A DNA stretch of 64,000 bases from Prevotella sp. (GTDB lineage Bacteria > Bacteroidota > Bacteroidia > Bacteroidales > Bacteroidaceae), in NCBI GenBank assembly GCA_017413085.1, contig JAFPVC010000043.1, forward strand, positions 30,262 through 94,261, written 5' to 3'. A program made the position numbers and the translations under genes. The notes beneath the pieces are model-generated. The model saw nothing but the letters and a program-made list of their open reading frames with translations. It did no database searches and was not told the DNA's origin. The stretch's first letter is position 1. Each line of letters starts with the position of its first letter. Positions 32,480 through 42,163 of this stretch are shown in pieces.

Positions 32480-33532
32480 ATGAATGAGGTAATACCATAT
32501 AGACTGAAGACAGCAAGGCAATCACAAGGATTGTCCATGGATAAGCTCGTTAGCAAGATGGGAGGGATTGTAAGCAAGATGTATATATCTGAAATTGAAC
32601 GTGGAGTGTATAATCCTTCACAAGAGGCGCTTGCAGCTATTGCCCAGGTGTGCGGCGTACCAGTGTCTTACTTCTACAAACAAGACTATGCAGACAGCGG
32701 ATTCTGTTTTCGCACAAAGAACGGTACGTCCTCACAGCACGAGCAAATCAAGGCGAAACTGAAAATAGAGATAGAAAGATACTTAGAGCAGGAAGAAACA
32801 TTTGTAATTGAAAGGACGGAGTTTGTAAATCCACTCAAGGATTTCCCCGTCAGTTCATACGATGATGCAGATGAGGCTGCGGTAATGCTTCGCAAATGCT
32901 GGGAAATAGGTTCGCAACCTATACATTCCGTCTATGAACTATTGCAGGAAAAAGGAGTTGTGGTAATCGAAATACCGATTGACTGCAAAGAACTTGATGG
33001 AACGTCAACCATAGTGAATAACGAAGTACCAGTGATAATAATAAACTCGGAGAAGAACGTCACTAATGAGCGCAAGCGCTTCACTGCTCTTCATGAGTTA
33101 GGGCACCTGATGCTCGACTTCACGCAGTTGCCAAAAGACGCAGAGCCTATCATGGTTGAGCATCCTTTTGGGGATGTTACGTTCAAGACTCCCGACGACG
33201 AGCGATTATGCAACCACTTTGCCGATGCCATGCTGATACAGAAAGAAAGCATCCGGCGCAGACTCGGCAACAGCAGGAAGGACTTAACCCTGCCGGAACT
33301 GATAAGCATAAAGAACATGTATGGCATAAGCATAGCCTCTTTAGTTCACAGGGCTCATGACCTCGCCATTATTTCAGACCGAATCTATGATAAATGGTAT
33401 GACGATATGATAAAGCCAAACTACATGGAAAAAGGGTGGGGCTGCTACCCCATAAACGAGGTAGCCGACAGACAAGAACTGCTAGCAGAGAGAATGAAAA
33501 TAGAAAACATAGCTAATTATGACAGGTTGTAA
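32480..33532 (+). CDS. XRE regulator fused to ImmA/IrrE metallopeptidase
   Basis: A 350-aa protein with an N-terminal helix-turn-helix (about residues 8-62: LKTARQSQGLSMDKLVSKMG, then ISEIERGVYNPSQEAL). The C-terminal zinc peptidase domain carries TALHELGHLMLDF (HELGH at about 205-209). In phages, mobile elements and stress systems such proteins repress a promoter until the protease half inactivates a repressor. Here it is the first gene of a cassette and its stop practically touches the helicase start. Dyads over its promoter point to self-control. The ATG at 32480 was chosen because it follows the -7 box; an earlier ATG at 32411 precedes it. Confidence 0.87.
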   Translation: MNEVIPYRLKTARQSQGLSMDKLVSKMGGIVSKMYISEIERGVYNPSQEALAAIAQVCGVPVSYFYKQDYADSGFCFRTKNGTSSQHEQIKAKLKIEIERYLEQEETFVIERTEFVNPLKDFPVSSYDDADEAAVMLRKCWEIGSQPIHSVYELLQEKGVVVIEIPIDCKELDGTSTIVNNEVPVIIINSEKNVTNERKRFTALHELGHLMLDFTQLPKDAEPIMVEHPFGDVTFKTPDDERLCNHFADAMLIQKESIRRRLGNSRKDLTLPELISIKNMYGISIASLVHRAHDLAIISDRIYDKWYDDMIKPNYMEKGWGCYPINEVADRQELLAERMKIENIANYDRL

Positions 33533-33533
33533 T

Positions 33534-36500
33534 ATGGAAGGAAAAACATATAAAGAACAATTAAGCAAGCACGTAGAAAATATTTTCCGAAATTATACAA
33601 CACCAGGCCTACACATCTGTGATATCGCTACAGGTGGTGGAAAGTCATATACCATTGGCAAATTAACCTGTGAATACTATCCAAAGCACTTCGACCGCAT
33701 CATTATTCTTTGCGTTCAAAACAAACTTATTGAGGGCATGAACCGAGAGATAAGGAGATTTCTCGATACTCCCTTAAGCCAGATAAAAGAAGATGATATA
33801 CTTCACATTGAAAATAATACGGAAGTCATTAAAAAAGCTATCAATACAGGTTCGTTCCAAAGTTTCATCAATAAAGCGGAATTAAGAATTGGAGAATTAA
33901 AAACAGAGAATAGAGAATTGAAATATGAATGTAAAAGAATAAAAAAGACCTTTGAGGGTTTAAAGAATCTCATACTGACCCAAGGTGAAAATAACAACGA
34001 TTTAATTCAGAATCAGATAACTGAAGGAGAATCAAAACTCAGAAGGGATGTTCGGAATTTCTTTGAAACCTATAAAAAGGTTTATACCCACATAAAAAAT
34101 GGTAGTCGTTTGGACGTAGGCAAAGATTTTCCGGATCTAATTAATGCTTACCCACAGATTAATTATAAAAAGAAGAAAGTTCTTCTGATGACAGTTCAAA
34201 AGGCTATGTATGGCATAGATCCTATTCTTTCTGAGAAAATCCAATTGCAGGACATGGCCGAAAAAAATAAAAGTACACTCATTCTCTTTGACGAGTCTGA
34301 CCAAGCTGCCATAGCAATACGAGACGCCATTATTGCCCAATCAATTCACAACGCAGGCGGCAGTAAAAGGTTTGCAAAGGGATATAATGGTTATCTTCAG
34401 TATAAACAACTGACAGATATGGCAAATCATGTTTCTGATGAATATTATGGTAATCTACTTGTCGACAGATTAAAAAAAGCCAGTAAAGAAATTTCTACTA
34501 ATTGGGAGAACACACTAGGCAAAACCGAACCATACAAAAACATCTTCTTAGGAGATATTGAAGACATGGAAGATTATCGTCGAGGTGTATTCTTCTCTGG
34601 TCCTGCATTAAAACTAAATGTATCAAAATCGAGCGATAAGAATCATTCATTTATATGCTATAAAAAAGGCGAAAAGCAATTCAAATTATTCCATGCGGAC
34701 GATGAAGCCGAATTAAATGCGAGATTTGACTATGTAGTCCCAATGGATAAGTTTCTGTCCTTGATTGTCGGCAATACCACTGCCATTAAAGCACAGTTAA
34801 GTAAAATCGTCAATGATGCTTTTTTGAAAAGTGTAGCTAATTTTGAAAAGATGGAAGATGATTTAGCAGCAAATAAACTTCCTAAAAATCATTATCTTGG
34901 CTATCCTACTAAAGAAAGGGAGATACATACCCTTTTTTCGCGATTCGAAATAAGTTCAGAGTATCAGTTTGAGCAGCAACTCCTTGAATTCATGACCAAC
35001 AGAAAGAATATAATCGTCCACAAAGGGGATAAAAAGATTAAACTGCCTGATTATTCTGTATACTCACAAGGATTTCAACTCTATCAAGAAGAAATTGATG
35101 AACGCGACAACCAGCATAGAATCCGCCTATCTTGTAGAGAAATATCAACTACTCCTGAAAAGATAGTTCTTGATTTGCTAAGAACAGAAGGTACATCTGT
35201 CGTTCTGTGTTCTGCCACGGCATCCAGTTCATCTGTTATCAGCAACTTCGATATTAAATACTTAAAAGAAAGCATTGGCAATAAAGTTCATACACTATCA
35301 GAAGAGGATAGAGCTACTTTCGACAATTTTGTTTCTCTCACCTACCCCAATGAACATCGCATTGAAATTCAGCCACTGGAACATTTTTATTTTGATGAAA
35401 AAAGAGAAGACAAATGGAAACTTCCCGAAAAATTCAAAAAGATGTTCTTTAAAGAGGCACGTAAAGAAGGGCTTGACGAACGCTGGTTCAAGTATACTCG
35501 TAGAGAACTCGAGAAAAATAAAAAGGAAAAAGATAAAATATCCTTCTCGTTTTATCGACTATTTCAGTTTATAGAAGCATATCATTGGTTTATCAATCAT
35601 AACGATATAAGAAGTATGATCTTCTTCCAAAACAGAATAGGAGATCCTCTACAGACAAACGTTTTAAGCTGTCTGATTGATGGTTCATACAAATACCAGA
35701 ACACCCCATTCGAAGATGAACTCCCTACAGATTGGAAAAATAAACATATCAGGATTTCAAAAGACTGGGAGGAAGTCGAGGATACTATTCTCAAACAACT
35801 GAGCGAAAGTAAGGATTCAAAGATTATGTTAGTCTCTGCTTACGCAAGTTTCAAAGCTGGCACCAATATGCAGTATAAAATTCCCGAAGGATTAGACTAC
35901 ATTGCAGGTGACAATTGGGATACAGAAGGTGGCCAACTGAAAAAAGATTGGGATGCCATTTACGTACAATCTCCCGCTGGATACCTTATGATGAACGAGG
36001 ATAATGAATCAACATACGAAAATAGTCTATACAATGCAATGCTCAAGTTGATGATGCTTTATGAACGAGGTTGTCTTTCAAAGAATGAAGTGGCATCATG
36101 GCTCTGCAAAGCGCTGTCAAATAATTTCATGTTTGGAGACAAAGAAAACCCAGGAATATGGAAGGACAAATCAGCATGGGCACAAACCATTATAGAACAA
36201 GCAATAGGACGATTATGCCGTACAAGAAACAAGCCACACACTACATATATTTTGTTTGACAAGGATATGGCAAAGTTTTTCGACAGAGATAACCTAAACA
36301 AATCTCTGACGAAAGAGTTCCATGAATTAGCAGAGTATATTCTTAATATGCCTAATGAACTATCTTCTGATGTAGATCCTGAAGAAATCGTCAGATGCAA
36401 CAATGCTAACTATGCCAAAAGACAACTTGATAGAATGCGTAACATTGCTCTCAGATACACACCGCATCCAGAAAGAATGGATGACTATGATGACGATATA

Positions 36501-37277
36501 GAAGATGGAGCACCTATACCTCGCGTTGTTGAAATAAACCAGTTCATGAACCAAAGCTATAAACAAACCATTATTAAGAAACCTGTTATAGCAAATTTTG
36601 ATGAACTCTCAGAAGAAGACAAGTACTTACCCTTCATCTGCAAATGTTATGGAAACTGGCCGAGGAATGAGAAAAACGAGTATTCCTTTTCCTATGATCC
36701 AGACCACCGAAATATCATTTGCCCCAAAGAGAAAGGTAGGCCATACCCTGAGCCAATATCCCCATCCTCTGTAAGACTTGATATATTAATGAAGAATAAT
36801 GTTATTCGACGTCATTTCGAGTTAAATGGTTTTGCAACAGATTGGAAGACCGGAGGCTTAATCCTTCATCCTGAGATATTGAAAACAGATTATGCCGGAG
36901 AGATAGGAGAAGAAGCATTCAAAGCCATTGTACTAGAATACACCAATTGCAAAGAGAACGACATCATACATCTAGAAGGTCGTGATTACGAGTATGCCGA
37001 TTTTGTCATACATAATTCGGACGGAACTTATAAGATTGCATTTGACGTAAAGAATATGAATCCACTCGTGGAGCATAATGACAAACAAGGGGAACTAGCA
37101 ACCAAAGACAAACGCAAAATAAAACGTGAAAGATTAGGATGTCAAATAATTACCGTAAATATGCTGAAGCTCCCATATGAGCCGATGGATGTCATGACTG
37201 AGATTCATGGTATTATAGACAACGACGGCAATATTATTCAAAGTGCAATTGACAGACTTAAAAAACTTATTGGATAA
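33534..37277 (+). CDS. SF2 helicase fused to a C-terminal PD-(D/E)XK nuclease
   Basis: A 1247-aa protein. Helicase motifs in order: I ATGGGKSYT (about 31), II FDESDQAA (about 251), III VLCSATASSS (about 560), V SAYASFKAGTN (about 770) and VI EQAIGRLCRTRNK (about 887). The unusual DESD box and large insertions recall DinG/XPD-like helicases. A nuclease domain ends the chain: GEIGEEAFKAIVLEYTN (about 1120), then YADFVI and AFDVKN (Asp about 1155, D-x-K about 1172-1174). This resembles the REase partner of pPIWI-RE modules. Start: ATG 33534, directly after the regulator's stop, or 33519 overlapping it. It overlaps the next gene by 1 bp (TAATGA). AT-rich; defence function inferred. Confidence 0.8.
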   Translation: MEGKTYKEQLSKHVENIFRNYTTPGLHICDIATGGGKSYTIGKLTCEYYPKHFDRIIILCVQNKLIEGMNREIRRFLDTPLSQIKEDDILHIENNTEVIKKAINTGSFQSFINKAELRIGELKTENRELKYECKRIKKTFEGLKNLILTQGENNNDLIQNQITEGESKLRRDVRNFFETYKKVYTHIKNGSRLDVGKDFPDLINAYPQINYKKKKVLLMTVQKAMYGIDPILSEKIQLQDMAEKNKSTLILFDESDQAAIAIRDAIIAQSIHNAGGSKRFAKGYNGYLQYKQLTDMANHVSDEYYGNLLVDRLKKASKEISTNWENTLGKTEPYKNIFLGDIEDMEDYRRGVFFSGPALKLNVSKSSDKNHSFICYKKGEKQFKLFHADDEAELNARFDYVVPMDKFLSLIVGNTTAIKAQLSKIVNDAFLKSVANFEKMEDDLAANKLPKNHYLGYPTKEREIHTLFSRFEISSEYQFEQQLLEFMTNRKNIIVHKGDKKIKLPDYSVYSQGFQLYQEEIDERDNQHRIRLSCREISTTPEKIVLDLLRTEGTSVVLCSATASSSSVISNFDIKYLKESIGNKVHTLSEEDRATFDNFVSLTYPNEHRIEIQPLEHFYFDEKREDKWKLPEKFKKMFFKEARKEGLDERWFKYTRRELEKNKKEKDKISFSFYRLFQFIEAYHWFINHNDIRSMIFFQNRIGDPLQTNVLSCLIDGSYKYQNTPFEDELPTDWKNKHIRISKDWEEVEDTILKQLSESKDSKIMLVSAYASFKAGTNMQYKIPEGLDYIAGDNWDTEGGQLKKDWDAIYVQSPAGYLMMNEDNESTYENSLYNAMLKLMMLYERGCLSKNEVASWLCKALSNNFMFGDKENPGIWKDKSAWAQTIIEQAIGRLCRTRNKPHTTYILFDKDMAKFFDRDNLNKSLTKEFHELAEYILNMPNELSSDVDPEEIVRCNNANYAKRQLDRMRNIALRYTPHPERMDDYDDDIEDGAPIPRVVEINQFMNQSYKQTIIKKPVIANFDELSEEDKYLPFICKCYGNWPRNEKNEYSFSYDPDHRNIICPKEKGRPYPEPISPSSVRLDILMKNNVIRRHFELNGFATDWKTGGLILHPEILKTDYAGEIGEEAFKAIVLEYTNCKENDIIHLEGRDYEYADFVIHNSDGTYKIAFDVKNMNPLVEHNDKQGELATKDKRKIKRERLGCQIITVNMLKLPYEPMDVMTEIHGIIDNDGNIIQSAIDRLKKLIG

Positions 37278-39274
37278 TGAAAAGAATAGTACTAGATTAT
37301 AATTACATAAAGAGTCTTCCGATTACGACAAACAGAATAGAGGTTTCATGGAACAAAAAAATGTTCTTTGCAAAGTACTCAATTGTTTCCTACTTTTGTA
37401 CCTCTCCAGAACACAAGAACTTAGCATATGAACATTTTAGCGATGTGCCCGTTTTATCTGTAACAGGAATTAAAGGTAGATGGGGAGTATCACTCTATCC
37501 TACCATTCTATTCTTTGTTCTGACAAGAAAAGACAAGGAACAAGAAGTTCTGAGCAGTTTAAAAAAATACAATGATGTAAAGTCAAAGATTGACGATTTA
37601 ACTACATACAACACAAAAGAACAGCACCGAATCATTGCCTCGCTTGCTATCAACTTCCTCGGCAAGAAAAAGAATAGTAACATGATGTATAATGATGGTT
37701 CTTTACTTGTTTGTGATGATAAAAATTTTGGAGTTCAAAAGAGCAGAAAAGAATTAGTTTGTCTAAAGATTGAAGTAAATGAATATATGAACCTTACTGC
37801 TCGAACTTCTTCATTCTCTAATCCTTTTAATGAAAAAGAACTATACAGACATAGAAACTGTGCTTTTCAAGTCGCAAAGGATATTGATGGAGAGTTCTGG
37901 TCTGGTCAATCGGTAAAACCGATTGTCATCAAGAATCTTAAAAACGGAGAATATGACTTAAATAAAATTTTTATTCAGAAAAAGAACTTCAAAGACAACA
38001 AAAACAATGTTCCATATTGGCCATATAATGTGAATGATTACACTCATGGGAAATTATATGTACTTTGGCAAGTCGTTGAATCTGTCAATGCATCTTTCAA
38101 GGATATTATAGAAATAAGTTTTTGCGATAAAGACATCGTATTGTATGACGAGTATAAGACAGGTAAAGAAATGATGTCTTTTATACAAGAGTCGATGTCT
38201 GGTAAATCTATCTATATAGAAGATCCATTTAATGTTGATGCGTCTAAAGAACTTATCAAACAATTTCAAAATGAAGCCCAAAGCATTGTAGGTAACAATC
38301 TTATTTTCCCGAAAAAGCCAAAAGGTCACGAAATGGTAATCAAGATATGTGAACCAAAAGAAAATAATGCAATACAGACGCATTATGCAAAATCGCTTTA
38401 TAGAATGGCACATTCTGGAAATGCACTTCAACATATCACGTTTCATGGTAATGAGAGAGAAGATAAAATAGATAAGACTAAGACAAGACGGATTTTGATA
38501 GAATTGCTTGTGAAAGACGCTCTAATCAATAGGCGCATGCCTAAACAACTGTCAGAATTGGTGCGGGGATGGATATTTTATCGATATAAAATCAATGAGG
38601 GTAATGTTCATGGTGCTTCTTTATCTGTGCGCGATGATGGAGAAATCAGAATACAAGAATATGGTCTTTCTCAAAATTCCTTTGGTGAAGACTATGATAA
38701 TTTTGTTTATGAACATTTTAAATTTAATGATGTAGATAAGATACGTGGGTGGCGAGATTATATGGTTATGAAGAAAAATGGTAATGTATATCTTATAATT
38801 GATACCGAAGAAATACCAATACTTGATGTTCAATTGATTGATGCTGGATATGATAAGGTAGTTAATGAAGGTGAAACCATTGCTATGTTTAAGCGGAAGA
38901 AGAAAGCGCATGAATACCTTAGGGGGTATATTGGTTTTCATCTTTGGAAGTCTGATGGTCTGTATGGTGAGCCTGATGGTGGTTTTTCATATCTGTCAGG
39001 TACGAATAGTGAGAACATGCAAATTATGCAAAGCACCAAAATGGATAAAATGCCAAGGGTTCGTCGTATATTTATTTTACATAAAGAACATGCAGATATG
39101 ATTGAAGCAGATATTAGAGAAATTACTTCTATGGTAAGATTGGGATTTGGTAGATGGAACGAACTTATGACTTATCCATTTCCATTTAAGTTCCTTCTGG
39201 AGTATTTGGATGATGCTTGCGAAACTGTATTTTCTAAGCATTGGAGTGAGGTAACAAATAAAACAGAGTTATAA
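37277..39274 (+). CDS. Putative divergent pPIWI-RE-like protein
   Basis: A 665-aa soluble protein coupled to the helicase-nuclease by a 1-bp overlap. I do not see strong motifs. These hints favour a MID-PIWI-like fold: LKIEVNEYMNLTARTSSFSN (about 155-180); HYAKSLYRMAHSGNALQHIT (about 372-391), like the MID segment ending in a conserved Gln; RRILIELLVKDALINRRMP; VHGASLSVRDDGEIRI; and an end reading NELMTYPFPFKFLLEYLDDA, similar to the final proline-rich helix region of PIWI domains. pPIWI-RE genes are known to travel with a DinG-type helicase and a REase, which is exactly the gene next door in fused form. At 665 aa it would be short. No catalytic tetrad recognised. The alternative is an unrelated defence effector. 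Confidence 0.45.
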   Translation: MKRIVLDYNYIKSLPITTNRIEVSWNKKMFFAKYSIVSYFCTSPEHKNLAYEHFSDVPVLSVTGIKGRWGVSLYPTILFFVLTRKDKEQEVLSSLKKYNDVKSKIDDLTTYNTKEQHRIIASLAINFLGKKKNSNMMYNDGSLLVCDDKNFGVQKSRKELVCLKIEVNEYMNLTARTSSFSNPFNEKELYRHRNCAFQVAKDIDGEFWSGQSVKPIVIKNLKNGEYDLNKIFIQKKNFKDNKNNVPYWPYNVNDYTHGKLYVLWQVVESVNASFKDIIEISFCDKDIVLYDEYKTGKEMMSFIQESMSGKSIYIEDPFNVDASKELIKQFQNEAQSIVGNNLIFPKKPKGHEMVIKICEPKENNAIQTHYAKSLYRMAHSGNALQHITFHGNEREDKIDKTKTRRILIELLVKDALINRRMPKQLSELVRGWIFYRYKINEGNVHGASLSVRDDGEIRIQEYGLSQNSFGEDYDNFVYEHFKFNDVDKIRGWRDYMVMKKNGNVYLIIDTEEIPILDVQLIDAGYDKVVNEGETIAMFKRKKKAHEYLRGYIGFHLWKSDGLYGEPDGGFSYLSGTNSENMQIMQSTKMDKMPRVRRIFILHKEHADMIEADIREITSMVRLGFGRWNELMTYPFPFKFLLEYLDDACETVFSKHWSEVTNKTEL

Positions 39275-39289
39275 ATCAAATAAAAAAAT

Positions 39290-39967
39290 ATGAAAATGAA
39301 AAGACTTTTTATTACACTAATCAGCTTTTCTCTGATGGCGTTAGCATCATCTGCTGCTAAGAATCTGGAAAAAGATATTACAATGGTTTCTTATGAACAA
39401 AGATGGCTTGACAATGAGGGAACGCTTGCTTTGAAAAATAATACGGGTGAAGAAATCTGTAATGTGGTATATCAAATAACATATCTTGATATGTCAGGAA
39501 ATCCACTAGACTATGAGGAATTCACGAGTGAAGTGTTAATAGCCCCAGGAATGACAAAGAAGGTGAATATTCCTGCATACGAACATAGGCGTAATTATCA
39601 TTATTATAAGTCAGAAGATATGCCTGGTGGTTCTCCTGCTTTCAAAATTCAGTTCAAGTTGAAGGACTATAATGTAGAAGAAACAGATAATAACGATAAA
39701 TATAATGTTTCCGAGAACAATCACAATGTTGCAAATAATAATGGAGTGCTATATTCTACGATGATTATAGTAGCTATTTTATTTGTAATAGGCATAAGTG
39801 TTGTTATGTATATACTGGTCGCTGTAATGGCACAGAAACGCAATAGAAATGTTGTGGTATGGCTTTTCCTAAGTGTTCTAACGACACCGCTTCTAGTGAT
39901 TATCATTCTTTTCTTTATTGGTGGAAATCCAGATTATATGGAACAACGATATAATGGAGAAGAATAA
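39290..39967 (+). CDS. Small exported membrane protein of unknown function
   Basis: A 225-aa protein with a signal peptide (KRLFITLISFSLMALASSAA). A beta-rich domain of about 120 residues looks like an FxLYD-type fold (GTLALKNNTGEEICNVVYQI). Two membrane helices near residues 155-180 and 190-215 end the chain (MIIVAILFVIGISVVMYIL, VVWLFLSVLTTPLLVIIILF). It starts 15 bp after the 665-aa gene and shares the island's low GC, so it may belong to the cassette transcript. Family not recognised. It could be an independent envelope gene. Confidence 0.6.
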   Translation: MKMKRLFITLISFSLMALASSAAKNLEKDITMVSYEQRWLDNEGTLALKNNTGEEICNVVYQITYLDMSGNPLDYEEFTSEVLIAPGMTKKVNIPAYEHRRNYHYYKSEDMPGGSPAFKIQFKLKDYNVEETDNNDKYNVSENNHNVANNNGVLYSTMIIVAILFVIGISVVMYILVAVMAQKRNRNVVVWLFLSVLTTPLLVIIILFFIGGNPDYMEQRYNGEE

Positions 39968-40001
39968 AGTCTGTTATGTGGAAAATTTGATATAACCTGT
40001 T

Positions 40002-40388
40002 ATGGCAAAGAAATATGAAATAAGAAACAGTACGGCAGAGTTCTTGATTTTCCAAGCGGAAACCAAGGCGCAGGGTGTTGAGGTGTTCAATAAAGATAAG
40101 AACATCTGGGCTACACAGAAAGCAATGGCAGCACTGTTTGACAAGGGACGTTCTACAATAGCGGAGCATCTACAAAATACATTTGCTACTGGTGAGCTTG
40201 CAAAGGATTCAGTTTGTCGGAAATTCCGACGAACTGCCGCAGACGGCAAAGAGTACAATACTCAATACTATAATCTTGACGCCATCATTGCTGTGGGCTA
40301 CCGTGTCAACAGCGTGCGTGCCACACAGTTCCGACAGTGGGCTACGAGTCCCAAATTATTGACAAAGTATCAAAATGTATCCTTGTGA
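40002..40388 (+). pseudogene. Truncated RhuM-family gene
   Basis: The 128-aa frame matches the start of RhuM proteins: EFLIFQAETKAQGVEVFNKD, IWATQKAMAALFDKGRSTI and YNLDAIIAVGYRVNSVRATQ, then FRQWAT. Whole RhuM proteins are about 330 aa. Here the frame breaks right after FRQWAT and ends in unrelated residues, so the C-terminal two thirds are lost. RhuM genes are typical of mobile and defence islands; this one marks the right edge of the AT-rich block. Confidence 0.75.
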
Positions 40389-40533
40389 GCTAAACACACT
40401 CATGGAATCAGGCTTTTATAAACAAATCGTCTGCTGTTATCTGTTTATTGACTTTCCTTGCATACATATTATTTTATTATGAAGGCCGAACGGTGTATAA
40501 ATTTGTCGAAATTCTTTTCGGTTTCAAATTTAT

Positions 40534-40566
40534 TTTGTAAATTTGCACTTGCAAAGCGTAACTTTG
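40534..40566 (+). promoter_or_regulatory. Full Bacteroidetes promoter before the YARHG gene
   Basis: TTTG (40534-40537) and TAACTTTG (40559-40566) are 21 bp apart. The ATG used is at 40591. GTAAATTTGCACTTGCAAAG between them contains a second TAnnTTTG-like box and a TTGCA-N2-TGCAA-type dyad. Confidence 0.7.
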
Positions 40567-40590
40567 CATCACATAATAAAACCAACGAAG

Positions 40591-41262
40591 ATGAACAAAA
40601 TGAAGAATTTATCAGTATTATTCACAATGCTTTTCTGTATGCTTTGCGGCGTACAGGCACAGACAATCAAAGTAAACGACAAGTTTTTTGATGGCAGCAC
40701 GCTATACACTGTATATGAGGTGCGCATGGACAAGTATGTACGCATGACCGACCCCTACGGCGGTGAACTTGCATTGGAGAAAACAGCCGGTAAGCCGGGA
40801 ATGTATACCCTGCAGCCGACCGCACAGGCCGATGAACCACCATTCGGAGCACGGTTTGGTTGGAAAGTGCAGTACATACGTCAGGACGGAATGAACTTTC
40901 TCGCCATACGCAAACCCAGCGGTGACGTAATGTGGACAATGGTGCTCACGCCCAATAACCTTGACGAGTGCCTGGAGTTGCAGAATCTGATGAAGCAGGA
41001 TATGCCCAGCGAGATAACATCCAACACACTGCTCAACCGTCCGTACCTGGCAGACATCCCCAACAAGAAAGAACTGCGACTGATGCGCAACGAGATACTG
41101 GCCCGTCACGGCTACCGCTTCAAGTCGAAGGACCTGCAGGAGTGGTTTGGACAGCAGTACTGGTATCATCCGGGCAACAACAACGATGCAATAAAGCTCA
41201 GCCTGATAGAGCAAGTGAACGTGCAGCTTATCAAGAGCGAGGAGGACAGCAGGGTTGAATAA
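40591..41262 (+). CDS. Secreted YARHG-domain protein
   Basis: A 223-aa exported protein. The signal peptide MNKMKNLSVLFTMLFCMLCG is cut near VQAQ. The C-terminal YARHG domain is clear: LRLMRNEILARHGYRFKSKD and WFGQQYWYHPG. YARHG domains are extracellular and often linked to peptidoglycan or peptidases, with the exact role unknown. The middle (VYEVRMDKYVRMTDPYGGEL) is a beta domain. The start at 40591 lies 24 bp after the -7 box; the open frame begins earlier, inside the promoter. GC returns to the chromosomal level here. Confidence 0.8.
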   Translation: MNKMKNLSVLFTMLFCMLCGVQAQTIKVNDKFFDGSTLYTVYEVRMDKYVRMTDPYGGELALEKTAGKPGMYTLQPTAQADEPPFGARFGWKVQYIRQDGMNFLAIRKPSGDVMWTMVLTPNNLDECLELQNLMKQDMPSEITSNTLLNRPYLADIPNKKELRLMRNEILARHGYRFKSKDLQEWFGQQYWYHPGNNNDAIKLSLIEQVNVQLIKSEEDSRVE

Positions 41263-41311
41263 ATGCCCCCACGCATGAATACACAAAAAAGATATTGAGG
41301 ATAACAGAAAG

Positions 41312-42163
41312 ATGAACAGTATTTTTATTGTTTTACCAATACTCACGCTGCTGATGTATGACCTCGGTCTGACACTTCAGCCGCGTGATTTCTTGTTGAT
41401 AGCACGCCAGCCGCGTGCAGCCGTCATCGGATTGTTCGGCCAGCTGGTTGTGCTGCCCTTGATAGCGTGGGGAGCAGCGCAGGCCTTTTCACTTCCGCCG
41501 ATATTCTTTATCGGCGTGATGCTGATAGCGTGCTGTCCGGGCGGCTCGTCAAGCAATGTGTTCTCCATGCTCGCCAAGGGCGACGTGGCACTGTCGGTGT
41601 CGCTCACCGCTGTCAGTTCGGTTGTGACGCTGTTCACCGTGCCGCTCATCATGCAGTGGACAACACAGCACGTAGGTGCGGCAATGGGCGTAAGTCTGCC
41701 TGTGGGGAACCTGTTAGTGCAGAACCTGCTCACCATGCTGCTGCCAATAGTGCTCGGCATACTGACACGCAGTTACCTGCCCGGCATTGCTGACAAGATA
41801 GAACGCGTACTGTCGAAGTGTGCCTTCCCTGCCCTGATGCTGCTCGCAGGAATATTCTTCGTGCAGCATTATGACACGATAACCAACAATTTCGCCTTGC
41901 TCGGTGCATGCGTCATGCTGCTGCTCGTGGCAGCCGTGATTGCTGCCGGGGCAATGTCGCGCTTGGCGTGTCTGAACGTCAGGGAGCGCCGCACCGTGGT
42001 GATAGAGGTCGGGATGCAGAATGCCGCACAGGCAATAGCTGTGGCGTCAAGTCCGTTTATCTTCAACGACGGCAGGATAGCCATACCTGCTATCATATAT
42101 GCCCTGCTGATGAATGTGGTGCTGCTGACATACGTGGCGGTGATAAAGTGGAAGCATGGCTGA
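41312..42163 (+). CDS. Bile acid:sodium symporter family protein
   Basis: A 283-aa inner membrane transporter with about nine hydrophobic helices. CCPGGSSSNVFSMLAKGDVA is the sodium-binding crossover motif of this family, and EVGMQNAAQAIAVA the second one. In bacteria these proteins move various organic anions with sodium, not only bile acids. Its stop overlaps the ttcA start by 1 bp (TGATG at 42161), so the two are translationally coupled. Confidence 0.87.
   Translation: MNSIFIVLPILTLLMYDLGLTLQPRDFLLIARQPRAAVIGLFGQLVVLPLIAWGAAQAFSLPPIFFIGVMLIACCPGGSSSNVFSMLAKGDVALSVSLTAVSSVVTLFTVPLIMQWTTQHVGAAMGVSLPVGNLLVQNLLTMLLPIVLGILTRSYLPGIADKIERVLSKCAFPALMLLAGIFFVQHYDTITNNFALLGACVMLLLVAAVIAAGAMSRLACLNVRERRTVVIEVGMQNAAQAIAVASSPFIFNDGRIAIPAIIYALLMNVVLLTYVAVIKWKHG

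Noticed and set aside
37277-39274. Catalytically active Argonaute
   Set aside because: No DEDX-type tetrad could be read from the sequence; only distant MID-PIWI resemblance is claimed.
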